Assembly: GCA_004431415.1 (NCBI GenBank)
Contig: QPMI01000614.1
Span: 62,001 to 126,000, forward strand
Source of the DNA: Cyanophora paradoxa
Lineage: Eukaryota; Glaucocystophyceae; Cyanophorales; Cyanophoraceae
Length of the DNA stretch: 64,000 bases
Direction: 5' to 3'
The stretch's first letter is position 1, and every line of letters begins with the position of its first letter. A program made the position numbers and the translations under genes. Positions 47,639-59,470 of this stretch are shown one piece after another. The notes beneath the pieces were generated by a model. That model ran no database searches and was not told the origin of the DNA. It saw only the letters and a list, made by a program, of their open reading frames with translations.

Positions 47639-50340
47639 ATGCATCACTGCGCGCGCGCTCTAACCCCGCCCCGCAGCGCTACTCCCCGAATACTTCGGCC
47701 GCGGACGACGCCGTCGCCTTCGCGGAGCGCGAGCCTCTCGAGGAACTACTCTGCGGTCGACTCTGCGCCTTACAAAGTGAGCGCGCGGATGGTGTTTTGG
47801 GAGAGAAGAAAGAGCAGGCACTTGACCGGCCCGCTTGCAATTTCCGCAGTTCCCGCCTCTCTCCCCTCCCCGAGCAAGGCAGAAGAACGGGGAGGGTGCG
47901 GCAGTCACCGATTTTTTGAGCGAGGACAAGGAGGAGTTGAACGTGGATCCGTCTGCTGGCACAAAGACGATTTCGAATACGATTGCGACTGCGCTGCAAA
48001 CAGCTTACTATGCTATTTCAAGCAGCGGGTTATGCAGGCGGTTGTTCAAAGGAGCACTGTCACTCGCCGTTTTCTTCGTTATCCTGGCGGTCGTAGCCGA
48101 GCTCGTGCAACACGATTATCCTGGCGGTCGTAGCCGAGCTCGTGAGCCGAGCTCGTGCGAGCTCGTAAACCTGTTACTTCTGCCTTACAATACGTGCACA
48201 GTTCCTCTGACCGGGCATGACTACCTGGATCACAAGTTCGTCCCTCTAGTCTTCCCTTCGTCCCTCCCAAGAACGGCTCAAGCCGGCGAAAGTTTGGCAC
48301 AGTGTCCAAATGCAATGCTGTGCAGATTTCGTTCGCTAGCGGAGATGACAGTGACAGAGCAACTGAATAAGCTGGAAGCGTCCTTGGAATCCCGCGCGTT
48401 TCCTGGTTTCTATCTGTGATGCGCAGCAATCTGAAGTACCTGGACAGGCTCTGCCCTGACAGCTGCGGCACTCGCCTCCCGAGTGGACGAGCTCTCCCAA
48501 GCCGTCAAAGAGCTTCGACTCCAGGCCGAGAAACCTCATTCCCCTCCTAAAGTGAAGGTGCTCTCTTTCTAATGCTTGCACATTGCAGCAATGCTGAAGG
48601 ATTTTCAGGCTGAGGAAGTGCAGGCAGAAGAGAAGGAGGGGACAGGTAGTGAAGTGACACTGGCCCTCGAGCATAAATTTCAAGGCGAACTGTCACTTCT
48701 GCGCAAGGATGTAATGGAGAGCGTAAAGAAGATGATACCAAGAACGGCTCAAGCCAGCGAAAGTCTGACACAGAGTCTGGAGGAGAAGGTCGTGGCTGTA
48801 ACAGCGGAGATTCTGCCAAAGCTGGAGCACAGTATCGACGAACGATTCGCGAAGCTCTGGAAAGAGGCTGATCGTCTTGGGGCAGCTCTAGACCCAAAAC
48901 ATCTATCTCAAGCTCTCGACTCGGCCCCAGTGAAGGCCTGGGTCTCGAAGGCCGTTCATGAGGTTCTGCTCTCACCCCATGAGCTGGCAATCGCCTTGGA
49001 CCGCGCGAGAGGACACAAAGAACAGCTGAATCTGACAGCCTTGGTAGCCTGGATGGAAGCTTTTAAAAATTTCAATTTGTGACCCTTCGTTCACAGGTGA
49101 TGAAGGTTGTTCGTGAACAGCTCGAAGTCTTCGCAGCTGATGAGGTGCGTGATGTGTTTGCATCCTCGTGCTCCTGCACTCTGCTCCCCCCCCCTCCCCC
49201 CCCTCCCCCTCCCTCCCCCCCCCTCCCCTCCTCCCCCTCCTTTCCCGACGCCTTCATTCAGATCGGCCTCCCCGATCTGGCACTTTACTCTGGCGGTGGT
49301 CGTATAGTGCACGGAAGTGGGTGCATCATTCTCCTTGGATGCATTCGTTTCTGTGTGTGAGCAAAGGCAGGTGGACGGCGCCATCGTTCCTCCCAACGAA
49401 CAAACGACCGCTACAGGTCACCACTGATCCGCATTATTTATTGTTTCTAAATTGCAAGCGCAGATGCTGCCTCCGGGTGCCCTGGTCCATGAGAGGGCGT
49501 GGTCCATGTTCAAGCACTATATGATTTCTATCCCGCTGTACGTTTTTGGAGTGCCGGCGCCCCCGGCCAGCCGGTCGAGCAGCTAATATTTTGGGCGGTA
49601 GGCATTACGTCGTTCTGGCCAGGAACTACCTCACGCTAGCCTTTCTTGGTACTCTGGCCCTTCAGGGAGACCTTGTCTACCGCTCACTTCAAACAGGATA
49701 CACACAGTCTACGCATGCTCCCGAAGTCATCCTTCAAGTGAGTTCTGAGTTCATTAAGTTGTACATACGATAATCACCAGTACGCAGGCGCATCACGATC
49801 GTGGGCAGTGCTGGCCGATGGCTGGCCAGTCTGGATATGTAACCATTCGATTGCCGGAGCGGGCAGTAATTGAGGCTTTTAGCATTCAGCATCTCGAACC
49901 CACTGTCATTGTTTCGGCTGTATGCACTGTCATTGTTTCGGCTGTATCTAATTTCATTTAATTTCATTCTGCAGGATACAGCTCCAAAGGACATTCGTGT
50001 GGAGGCACTTGGAGACTTCCCCACTGCAGGGACGAAGGGGGAGGTCATTGCTCGTCACACCTATCTGCCATCCAATGGAAAAGTGCAGGTAATGAATCAA
50101 CGCTGCTTACATTCAAAGATCTTGAAGTCTTTGCGTCCTTATCATGTTTGCCGTGTATTGACCTGATGTTCCACTCAGACATTCTATGTGGACACTACAC
50201 TGACTCCTGCACTTCGAACAAACCGATTCTTGCGCCTTTGGGTGGATTCTAACCATGGCAATAAGCTCTACACTTGCATCTACCGGTTTCGTGTCCACGG
50301 CAAGCCTGCGCTCAGCATAGACACGCAAGCTAGCGGCTAG
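47639..50340 (+). CDS. SUN-domain protein (LINC complex, nuclear envelope)
   Basis: The N-terminus (start at 47639) is Ser/Arg/Pro-rich, as in nucleoplasmic regions of SUN proteins. A single membrane segment follows at about 48045-48110 (LFKGALSLAVFFVILAVVAE), then coiled coils (VTEQLNKLEASLES, SRVDELSQAVKELRLQAEK, AMLKDFQAEEVQAEEKEG, and the exon at 48592-49082). The SUN domain is built from later exons: IGLPDLALYSGGGRIV, a middle part, APKDIRVEALGDFPTAGTKG, TFYVDTTLTPALRTNRFLRL and WVDSNHGNKLYTCIYRFRVH, ending at 50340. The NHGN-YTCIYRFRVHG ending is diagnostic. SUN proteins span the inner nuclear membrane and bind KASH proteins. One intron carries a C/T tract at 49183-49243. Small sequence duplications lie at 48076/48117 and 48270/48738. 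Confidence 0.88.
49183..49243 (+). repeat. C/T tract in SUN-gene intron
   Basis: Polypyrimidine, mostly C, on the sense strand, between exons ending FAADE and beginning IGLPDLAL. Confidence 0.85.
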
Positions 50341-51501
50341 CTAGCTGCATCTGTGACCTACGCCTGTGTGGGCTACACATAGGAGGGTGCGGCCCTCGCC
50401 GTTGCCGGCCCGGCCATTCCCCCCAAGGCGCGAAAGGGGAGTACCGTTCCACCCTCGCAATGGCCTAAGCCGCTCGTGTGGCGTGTGCAGCATCGCGTTG
50501 TCGGTGGGCAGTAGTGGTCCCAACCCACACAAACAAAGGGGTATTCAGGTCCTGTATCCCTGATGAGGATGACAATGCAAGGTGATCCAGAATGTATCTG
50601 GCTCTTTTGGCTGTGGTGATTTGGATTTTGGCTGAGTGGGGGTTTGGGACCCAGCTAGTAGCCCCTGAAACCTCACAGGGGACCCTACGGCCCGGGTAGC
50701 GACTTTGTGCAGCTAATTTTTCGCAGGTTCTCGAGACTCTGAGAGCATCTTTCATCACTACCCACGCTAGTGGGTCCCTGACAGATCCTTGCACGCCCCT
50801 CTAGGGGCCTCTGCGGTTTTGTCATACCCAGCTGCAGTGGTGCTGGCGTGGGCGTGTCTTTTACTTGCTCTCTCTCTCACACACACACAGGATTCCCCTC
50901 CCACACAAACGTGGGCGGATCCATCCAGTGGGACCGGGACTGGGACCTGCAGGAGAGAAGGGGGAGGGGAGGGGGAAGGCAGGGGCAGGGGGAAGTAGAT
51001 GTGGGCGGGGGCCGCGGGCCAGGATCTTGGCCCAGTCGCAAGCTTAAGCGCTAGCTACGTTGAGACTGTCCGCCATCAAATACTAGCCTAGTCGTTGTGT
51101 AAGCAGGTTGCGTTGGGGCTGGTAGCGGGGGCCGGGCCGGGAGACGTCGTAATCGAAATTAATTCAAAATCAATCTGGGTGTACCCCACAAGTCTTTGTT
51201 GTCGACGTCTTGCAGGTCCCTCCACACGCAAGCGGAGCGCGTCGATCACGCAATTCATCGACTCGGCCGCAAGCGCCGCCGCGCTCTGAATCCCCGTTGC
51301 AGCCGGTAGCGAAAAAGTGCACAGACGTACGCGGCGGCGTGCAGTAGCTGCTTTGCCAGTTCAGCGTCGGCGTCGATCATCGAATCGGGCGCGCAGGCTC
51401 CGCGGTCGGCAGGCGCGGCAGCTGGCAGGCGCGGCAGCCGGCATACGCGGAGAAGCGCAGCACCCTGAGCGTTGATCCATGCGCGCTCCAGCTCGTTGGA
51501 G
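50341..51501. repeat. Intergenic with dispersed repeat (inverted copy at about 50345-50470)
   Basis: The stretch acctacgcctgtgtgggcta and the following 100 bp match the reverse complement of 60421-60550, including gcggccctcgccgttgccgg. The remainder has a GA/GGGGA-rich tract at 50950-51000 and no recognised gene. Confidence 0.65.
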
Positions 51502-51890
51502 CTAGCGCAGTGAGTTCATGCGGCCCCGCAAGAAGCAGCAGAAGCACGGACAGGGCAGGGGGCCCCAAGCCGCAGATGGGCCGGCGGGCACGCCCCCGAG
51601 GCCAGCGCACGATGCACCGAAGACCTCTGAACCCAACGCCGAGTCCGAGTCGGCGCGGGATGCGCCCGATCTGGGTTTTTCGATTTTGATCCACAGGTCC
51701 GTACCAGCGCGCGCCCGGCCCTGTTCCATCCCGATGTTCTCCACAGAGAGAAGAATAACCCGCTGGTCGTCGTCGCTCATATATTCGTCATTCTCCTCCT
51801 GTGAGGCCGGTTGCACCTTCTGAATCAAGAGTTTCTCTCACCGAGCATGCTTTCAGTTTCCAAGGCTCTCAGGCATCCTTTTGCTTCTTC

Positions 51891-52105
51891 TCAAGCTTCC
51901 TTCTCTTCCTCGAAGCGCTTTTCGCTTCTTGCCTGTTCGTAGCAAACTTCTTGAGGAACAAGTTTGACGCTGAAGGGCCAATACTGTTCTGGGGTGAGCA
52001 TTTAATCATTTCTTCAAAGAATTCACGCTCACCTCGGCAATTGCGAAGGCCTTCATGCAGCCTTCGGCGCATGTTATCTTCAGGCCCTTCTTCTCCCGGA
52101 GTCAA
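51891..52105 (-). CDS. C-terminal part of an unrecognised protein (tentative)
   Basis: Minus strand: an open exon starting near 52105 (MTPGEEGPEDNMRRRLHEGL RNCR) joins across a 45-nt GT-AG intron to EQYWPFSVKLVPQEVCYEQA RSEKRFEEEKEA, stop at 51891-51893. The reading looks protein-like, and the intron has a good donor (GTGAGC) and acceptor (CACCCCAG). The upstream start may not be the real one. No family is recognised. Confidence 0.28.
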
Positions 52106-52266
52106 ACTATGATGACCGCCAGCGGCTCACAGGTATAGCTGCCCGAAGTCTTTTGGCTGGTTGCTTTGCTCGTCACACATAGCTACCTAAAAACAATACG
52201 CTGGAACCACGCGGCCGACTGCTTCGACATGCCTTTCCTCGGCTGACGCCCCGGTTGCTTCGGCAG

Positions 52267-52703
52267 GGCTTTCCTCTCTGGCGCTGCGACTCAGGGTGCT
52301 AGTAGCAGCGTCAAGCATAACACTCTACGCGATATACAAGGTAGGAAGCATCTTTTTTGTGCTCCAATTACTTATCTAGAGATGAAACACGCAGCGCAAG
52401 CTTATTTGTGCAACGTTCTTTGCATGGAATACCAATGCTTCGCTCCTCTCCCGAAGAGCAAACATTGCCTTCCAGCTCTTCTCCCCTGCGATCGCTTTTG
52501 TGTTCTGGACATGTTTCTTTTCTCCGCGAGGAGAGTATCGGCTGTTTCGTACCGACCTTTCAATCCTTCCGATACACTCTGTTGTGATCCTAGGCGCAGT
52601 CAATGGTTTCCTATACTTCCTGTACTACAGAAGCTGGTCCAGATGGAAAAGCTGCATCTGGCTAGACCGTCATTCTTTTCTGGCAGTCGTTGATACGAGG
52701 TAG
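52267..52703 (+). CDS. Possible small membrane protein (tentative)
   Basis: Plus strand: an exon at 52267-52340 (ALSSLALRLRVLVAASSITL YAIYK) ends at a GT donor, and an exon from about 52531 reads EYRLFRTDLSILPIHSVVIL GAVNGFLYFLYYRSWSRWK, with one clear hydrophobic segment, ending at a stop at 52701-52703. The link between the two exons and the upstream part are uncertain. No family is recognised. Confidence 0.25.
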
Positions 52704-52892
52704 AGTATGAGAATGTGAGCTGCTCTTCACCGTGTGTCTACGCTGAACGCACACAACAGAACCACCTGTGCTGGGGGCGCCCCGGGCGAAGCTCGATAAT
52801 GGGCAGATATCGGAAAAAGCATGGCCATGGCCAGGGCAGACGTCGACCTTCAGCTTCAAGGCTTAACAACTACGAGACCTTATTGCGGAGGG

Positions 52893-52908
52893 GGTGGTGC
52901 AAGGATCG

Positions 52909-52954
<46 letters not shown>

Positions 52955-53001
52955 GGGGAGGGCCTGCCCTAGCCATGGGCTTTTCTGCATGCACGGCCCA
53001 G

Positions 53002-53032
<31 letters not shown>

Positions 53033-53121
53033 CCCCCTCCCCCCCTCCCCCCCCCTCCCCCCCCCCCCCCCTCCCCCCCCCTCCCCCCTACCCCCCCCCC
53101 CCCCGCGATCCTTGCACCACC
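52893..53121. repeat. Large inverted repeat: G-tract arm and C-tract arm with matching flanks
   Basis: The left arm reads ggtggtgcaaggatcgc followed by a G run of about 45. The right arm is a C-rich run of about 100 ending in gcgatccttgcaccacc, the exact reverse complement of the left flank. About 50 bp lie between them. The whole unit can form a very stable hairpin. Confidence 0.85.
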
Positions 53122-53573
53122 GACAGCAAGCCGCGATCCCCCCAAATTGTAGCCTGCTCTTCACACGACAGCAAAGCCACCGTGCTGGAACCACGGCATG
53201 CATCGGGCCCTTAGGGGGAAACAACAGAGCAGTGCCAAGCTCGCCTGAGGGCGGACTGGACGACCCCCGTCTGTGAGGCCCTCCTCCCACGAGGGAGGTG
53301 GCCTACGAGCTGAGAAATACTATAGGCTATTCCTTACCTACTGAGCCTCCGGGAGGGGGGGAGGGGGGATGAGGGGGGAGCCTCCGGACCGATAGTACCA
53401 CTCGTGCTAATCGTAATCGTTGAAATCGCAATCGTAACCGCAATTGCTACGCGCTACTGTATGGAGGGCGGGGGGTGGCGAGGGGGGTGGGGGGGGGGGG
53501 GGGGGGGGGTGGGCAGGGACTTGGGCTTCGGGTTGGGCGATTTCTTTTTCTGTTTTTTCGAAACGGCTCATCG
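53122..53573. repeat. Dispersed repeat piece and G-tract in the 3' flank of the EED-like gene
   Basis: At 53150-53210 cacacgacagcaaagccacc and its flanks match the reverse complement of 57820-57885. A G-rich run lies at 53465-53512. AATCG-type repeats occur near 53410-53450. No gene is recognised. Confidence 0.6.
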
Positions 53574-55960
53574 TCAAGATCTGTCAGCATCATCATCGAT
53601 CGAAATCTCAACACTCTCTCTGCCATCCACCTCCTCAGAATATGCGGCTTGCTCGCCCTGGAAGTACTCTCGAAGAGATGAACTTGAAGAGGTGCTCTCA
53701 AAGAGGAGAACTTCGCCCTCAGACGTACAGCAAGCCAGAAATCTGCAAGGGAAGGTACTCATGGACATGCGAATCAATGAAAAATCCTAAACTACACTTG
53801 CCGGCCATCTTGACTGAAATCAACTGCATGCACAGTCCCAGCTATTTTCTCTGTATTTAGCTGCAATCGTAGGTTGTAAGTCATCATGGGTCGAACACAC
53901 AAGGCTGGCAGGGGGCAGGAATTTCGGCATTCGAATGGCCGCACCTGAACATACCCGCCATGTGCCACGTCAAATATATACAGAAAGCCTGCCCTGCCAA
54001 GGACAAAGCAGCGCCCATTCGGATGTACTGCAAAGCGTGTCCACCATCCTTTCTGCTCTTTCTCATCCGGAAACGAATATTCCATCGCAGTGCGGATGGA
54101 TGAAGGCCTGCATTCGTCACCCCACGGACCCGCAAAAGGCTGCGAACTTTAATCAAAACTGCCCAGGACGTGGGGGCTGTGTATCACGGTTCCTAGGTCT
54201 TAGGGGTTCTTAGGGAAAGCGGCATTGCCAGCTGGCCCTGGTAGAAAGAAAAACTATCTGAATACTCTCCCTTGCAATTGCTTTTAGGTGGTTTCAAGAG
54301 GCACACTGACCCGCTTGTCCATGGCTGGTTCAGAACATGAGAGATCCGACAAACAAGATAAAAGCAGAAACCTTACAGTTCGATGGCCGCCAGAGCCGAC
54401 CGAATGAAGGATTTTTGCCTGCTTGTTTCGAAAGGAGGAAAGGTGGACCGGCCTCATCATTCACTGGAATGAATGCCACGGCATCGACAATATCACCGTG
54501 TGGACGCTGTGTGCTGAAGCCTGGACGGGAGAGCTGCCAGGCCCCATTGGCAAGGCAGACGCAAGAGTTCGGGGCCCGGACCAGGACAGGATGCTGTGGG
54601 GGCGAAGCCTCAAGACGTCTGGAAGCGTCTGTAGTTTGCAATCTTCGATTGATGGTATCTACGATCCTCTGAGCAATGGCAGATGACGGTATCTACCATC
54701 CTCTGGTCAAGCATAGTGAATGCATCCTGTGGCCAAGAAAAGAGAGCTTACATCCATATCTTTGAAAAAAACGTGGGATGGAGTGGCCCCGTCTTCAATC
54801 TTGGGGCTGGCGACTCCTGACTGATGGCAAGCAGAACTCCCAGAACTTCCTGATGCATTCTCGAGCCAGCTGTAGATGCGGACTGTACTTGCGGCATCAC
54901 AAGTTGCAAGGAGAATGCGCTGACTGCCTCCGGCCCTTTCTGCAGATTGCGCATACACATCAAGATGAAGGAGTTGTGAGGGAGGCATGATCAGGTCCGA
55001 GAAGCTTGCAAGGCAGACTCGCCCGAGTACATCCCACAGTCTGTTTTAGGAGCGTGATTACCTCCGTCATCCGGCACACATACAAGCGTACCGCACAGTA
55101 CTGTCTACAGAAGCCGAGAAAATTAAACTGCGCAAAAGTAAAGGCGTATCGAAGAGTTGGAATGCAAATTGCGACAGGAGCAACGCGAAAGGGTGATGGT
55201 TAAAGATAATGACGCACCCTGCATGGATTGGGTGGGGCCGCAGTGAGTACACCGGGCCTCCATGCCCAATTAAAAGCTGCACGCCGTTATCAAGCAAGAA
55301 GGACGAGTGAATCGAGATGTGGGTGAGAATCTGGCGCACCCCTGCCGAAACTCGGCCTTCAGGGAGCATCTCGACCACCTGCCGGGCATGGAAAAGTTGA
55401 ACGGTGGAATTACTGCTTCGGAAACTGCTCCAGTGAACGAACCGCAACACCCATATCTCGTGGACGCGTGCCAGGTTCTTGTGCTTCCCCTCCTATCACA
55501 AGAATGGCATTCGCACGATCTGGTGCATTTGGGGACCCTGCCTGCGGTCTTGCCGTCCACGTCACAGCGTAGCCCACATCTGTCGAAGCCTGAGCAGAGC
55601 GTTATATCTCAGTCGCTCAGTGCCGAAAGGGGCGCGCCTTCCCAAACGAAATTCTTCTTCTCAACACCAAACGCTTCTTGTATCCCACAGCGGGACCCTC
55701 CGGTCCGGACGGGAGGCACTGGAGGACGAACGTGCCTCTATAACCAGTTGTAGCGAGGACATAACCGAGGCCACGGCTGTGCTGCACGTAAAAAAAAGGC
55801 AACATTAGCTAAAGATAACTATTTCGATTTTACTGTTTTATCCCGGGAGGAAGAGCAGAACCTTCACAAACGCGATGTCCCACAGTGCCTTTTCCACAGG
55901 GTTAGAGGACATCTTGCAGGAGTATGTGCAAGCATACTCGTAACTGAACGCACTCAGAGA
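53574..55960 (-). CDS. WD40 protein resembling EED/ESC (Polycomb PRC2 subunit)
   Basis: Minus-strand exons follow EED blade order: VEKALWDIAFVK, LGYVLATTGYRGTFVLQC, QLLIGHGGPVYSLRPHPIHA G-LIFSASVDSTVR, RILLATCDAASTVRIYSW, then FSTQRPHGDIVDAVAFIPVN followed by FLLSKQAG and GRLWRP. The last resembles EED's '[27 protein letters not shown]'. Next come PDEKEQKGWWTRFAVHPNGR, CFVLGRAGFLYIFDV, AGTVHAVDFSQDGR and CRFLACCTSEGEVLLFE, ending in an acidic tail SIDDDADRS with stop at 53574. EED reads H3K27me3 and stimulates the methyltransferase. The HGDIVDAV-LLSK-LWRP block is the best family marker; the general WD40 assignment is stronger than the EED one. The first exon is uncertain, and some blades between exons were not resolved. 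Confidence 0.65.
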
Positions 55961-56975
55961 CTTTTTGATATCTCAAAAATAAAAGGGCACCTTCTGGACG
56001 AAGCCGCCATCTGCTTTCCCCTGCCACGAAGCCGCCCTTGATCTGTGACTACGATTAGGACGTCTTTTGATCTGCGATTGCGATTAGGACGTGCGATTAC
56101 GATTAGGACGTCTTTGAGGCTCGGCCTTATCGCGTGGTGTCCAGCGTCTCCTCCTCTAGATCCGCTAGTTGCGCCTGCTTCAACGCGCTGGAGCGCGCAT
56201 TGCGCTGCATATGCCGGAGCCGTGCCTGCCGATTGAAGCGCCTGCCGACCCCGAGCTTGCGTGCACGAGTCGATGATCGACGTTCGGAGCCGCGGCACCC
56301 CGATGAACTGCGTGAATCGACTGCCGCAGTGCTGGAGGCGCTGGCGGAACCAGGCAGCTGCCTGTCGGGGTACGCCTATGCCGTACTGGACGGCATCATG
56401 CCGTACTATGCCGTATGCATTCATATATGAAAAGACGCAATACGATCTTCTACGCTTGGGAAAACTACTTCCGGCTGTCCGCTGTGTCTTCGTACTACAA
56501 TGGACGATGTTTTCCTCGGGAATGGAAGGGTCAACGCGCGGTGATCTGATCGTGACCTGCGTTCAGTGCCACTAAGCCACTGCTGGTTTTTATGATTTTA
56601 TTCATGTTTCATCCCAACACGAACCTGGTCCAATCCGGGACTGTATCGTCTGCATCTGACGAGGTGCTTGCGCCACTAAGCCTTCTTTTCGGGCCGGCAC
56701 CCCTCCAAGAGCTGCAAGCTGCGAGTGGGTCACCAATATCCACCGTAGAGGCGAGAAGGGCCCGCGGAGGCGGCGACGGCTGGATGGGAACGTCCTCGTC
56801 CTGTGCGAAGTCTCATTTGCGCAAAAAAAGAAAAGCATAGTCAAACCTGGAGAACGTGGAGATTTGTAGTGAGAAACTTAAGATTAGCAAACGCCTCTGC
56901 CAGTTCCTGTTCACGTTTTGAAATCGCGATCGGGGGCACGTCATCGTAATAGAGCATCCAGATCGAAATCGGAGC
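55961..56975. repeat. Intergenic with GATTAGGACGT repeats
   Basis: At 56045-56125 the units gattaggacgtctttga, gattgcgattaggacg and gattacgattaggacg are repeated, and tgccgtactggacggcatc/atgccgtactatgccg forms an imperfect palindrome near 56380. No gene is recognised. Confidence 0.5.
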
Positions 56976-59470
56976 TTAGAGCACCTGAGTGAGCTTGGAG
57001 TTCAATTCTCGAAGGGCCGTATTTTGCAATCGAAGACGTTTGACTTCGCTCTCCAAGCGGTGGATGGACCGCTCCTGAACAATTGCAAAAACAATTAAGA
57101 GCACATTGCCAGGCCACGAAAACATGCCTGTACCTTATGGCCCACTTCGGCCTGCAGCGTGTTGCAAAGGAGCTGAATTTGCAGGTCAGCAATGCTGCTA
57201 ACTTCGTTTCGTTTCTTATGCGAACCTGAGTGCTGATGTGCAAGGTTTGCATCTCCTCGAGAACACCATCGCCCTCAGCTGCCTCGATTTCTTGTCCTTG
57301 GGGGGCGGCCCCGTCAAAGTACTTCTGGGTTCTACTTAGTGCTTGGCCAGGAGACCGTGGGACAGGGGGTGCACTGAAGTTTCGCCATCGTCGAAGTCAG
57401 AACTCTCGTGCCCTTCTTCGGAATCGTCACATTCAAGTGCACACACGGGTTCTGGTGGTGCAGGAACTTCGAACGTGACTGCGGTACTGGCATTTCAATA
57501 CATGCTCAGGTGGCCAGACAAGGACATACCCCTTTCCATCGAATCTCTTGAAGGAGTGCCAAGCAGAGTGGACAGGGAGGGGCGAACCTGCAAATGCGGT
57601 TTGGAACAAGTGGCGAAACAACAGAGCAAGACCCACCTTGTGCCTAATTGCACGAGGTGTAGGGGCAGTGTCTGCAGTGCGCAGCTGGCGGCCAGATGAT
57701 GTTATTGGGTTCTGACTGCCCTGTTCGGGAACTGAGAAGAGCGAAGCATGTTGCGATCGAGAAAAAGGAACCTTCGGCATCGGCACACAGGTTCGGTTGA
57801 GTGAGCGGCACAGGGTGGATGAGCCCGGTGCATGCCGGGTTCCAGCATGGTAGTTTTGCTGTCGTGTAAAGAGCAAGATTGTGCCGCAAAGATTAGTAAT
57901 CGTAATCGCAAAGATAATTTAGAGATAAATCGCAGCATTCGGCGCAGACCTTGGCAGGCGACCGCTGGGCAGGAGAAAGGGCGGCTGCAGAGCCTGGCGT
58001 AGCGTGGAGGTTATCCTGCAGCAGAAGTCAAGGGTTAGCAGTTCGTGTCTGAAAGTATTCCGGTTGCGAAGACGGTTTGCAAACCTGTAGAGTTGCAAGC
58101 AAGGACCGGAGGGAATCGAGTTCCCGGGGTACGAGGTCCTTCCCCTCGGATGCGACTGCCTCCATCTGGTTGCAGTTGAAGCACGTCGCCAAAAAAGAAA
58201 GCTGCCACACAGCCACAGCCATACATACCTTTGCAAGCGCCGCCTCACAGAGAGCGCGGATGGTGTCCGTATCCCACCGCTGACTGGTGTTGGACAGCAG
58301 TAAGAGCCCAATATATGGGGAGACCCGCACCTGACCAGCGGCAGGCCCATAGATGCCATCTTCATCTCGGCGGCCGACGGGTTCCTGCGGAAAATTCACG
58401 ACATATGCAATGACAAGCCTTTCGGACAGCAGACAAACCCAGAAACCAAGCTCCGCAAGCATCCTGCAGCACGGCGAGTCATACAGGGGAGTGGCGGAGG
58501 GGGCGGAGGGGGAGGGGGGAGGGGGTATTGGAGGGAGGGGTGGAGGCGGGAGGAGGAGGGGGCTGTGGGTGAGGAAGGGGGGGGGGAGGGGGGGGGGAGG
58601 CGTGGAGGGGGAGGGCAGGGCGGGGGCCCAAGGAATTGTTACCGGCGTTTTTCGGCAACTTCTTCCGCAGCAACCGCAAGCTTCGCTTCCAACTCAACGT
58701 TGCGGGCCTCAGCCGCCTCGAGCCTGGTGGATATGCGCTCCTTGATGGTCGAGAGTTCGTCCTTTGCGGCCTCCAGCCGTGCTACGTAGCTGTACAGGCC
58801 TTCGAGCTCGTCCCTGCACAATGTATCAGACAGTTTAAATCCAGAAACCAGGCGTGTGCCAACCAACGTACGTCGCTGCTGCTAGCCCTGCGGCCTTACA
58901 GGTGACCTCGTCTTGCACCCGGTGCAGGTCGCCTCTGAGCCGAAGCGCATCGCACTGCGCATCACAGAGCCAGTCGCCAAGAGACGAACAATGATCGGGG
59001 CTGTGCACACCTGAAGAGTATCGATCCGGGCACGAGCCACATTGAGTGCGGCTCGCACTCGGTCAGATGCCCCCTCAGGGCTCAATCTGTTCGCATGGAG
59101 TGTGAGGAAGCGGGGGGCAGAGCACAAGGCAGACATAAGCACCCGCCATTTGAGCCCAGAGCACCAAGAGAGAGGGACTCTGCTGTAAGAACGAGCTCGC
59201 TGCAGCAAAACAATTAGCATCCAGGTCCATCGGTACATTGACTTAGAAGTAGTCACCGCAGAAGTTCACCACACTTGCCGTCGCAGGTACGCCCCTCGGC
59301 GCCCTGATTTAACGCTGTCGGCGCTGGTTGCATAGGCAGTCCATCATCCCCCAGTTGAACCGGTGGAACGGGCGCCTCCATCTGTCGGAGCCTGCAGGCG
59401 TGCTTTCGTGTGAAGAGCATTTCCATTACGATCATCAATCATTACGAGTTCAGACCTTGGTGTAAGAGAT
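56976..59470 (-). CDS. Coiled-coil protein, unrecognised
   Basis: Minus-strand exons show coiled-coil heptads: LSPEGASDRVRAALNVARAR IDTLQ near 59085-59010; DELEGLYSYVARLEAAKDEL STIKERISTRLEAAEARNVE LEAKLAVAAEEVAEKRR at 58815-58640; then a more globular exon (DGIYGPAAGQVRVSPYIGLL LLSNTSQRWDTDTIRALCEA) near 58370-58230; MEAVASEGKDLVPRELDSLR SLLATLQ; and a final ERSIHRLESEVKRLRLQNTA LRELNSKLTQVL with stop at 56976-56978. An upstream exon near 59440-59280 (LRQMEAPVPPVQLGDDGLPM) is Pro-rich. One intron has a very long C-tract on the sense strand. The arrangement suggests a cytoskeletal or centrosome/kinetochore protein, but I recognise no family. Confidence 0.55.
57820..57888 (-). repeat. Dispersed repeat piece inside coiled-coil gene intron
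   Basis: The reverse complement (tttacacgacagcaaaacta and flanks) matches 53150-53215 over about 60 bp with scattered differences. Confidence 0.7.
58490..58630 (+). repeat. Long G-rich tract (C-tract on the sense strand of the coiled-coil gene)
   Basis: About 140 bp of G runs with interspersed A/T lie just 3' of the exon ending VAEEVAEKRR, in an intron with donor GTAACA on the minus strand. Confidence 0.85.

Noticed and set aside
50341-50560. Short open frames in the dispersed repeat
   Set aside because: The repeat copies do not keep a common reading frame, so it is not a conserved gene.
51502-51828. Opposing open frames around 51.5-51.8 kb (basic RKKQQKHGQG on plus; acidic ENDEYMSDDDQRV on minus)
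   Set aside because: Neither has clear splice partners or a recognisable domain; I could not decide which strand, if any, is coding.
53447-53701. Pro-rich open frames across the homopolymer tracts
   Set aside because: Poly-Pro or poly-Gly runs are translations of C/G tracts in introns or flanks and carry no other coding signal.
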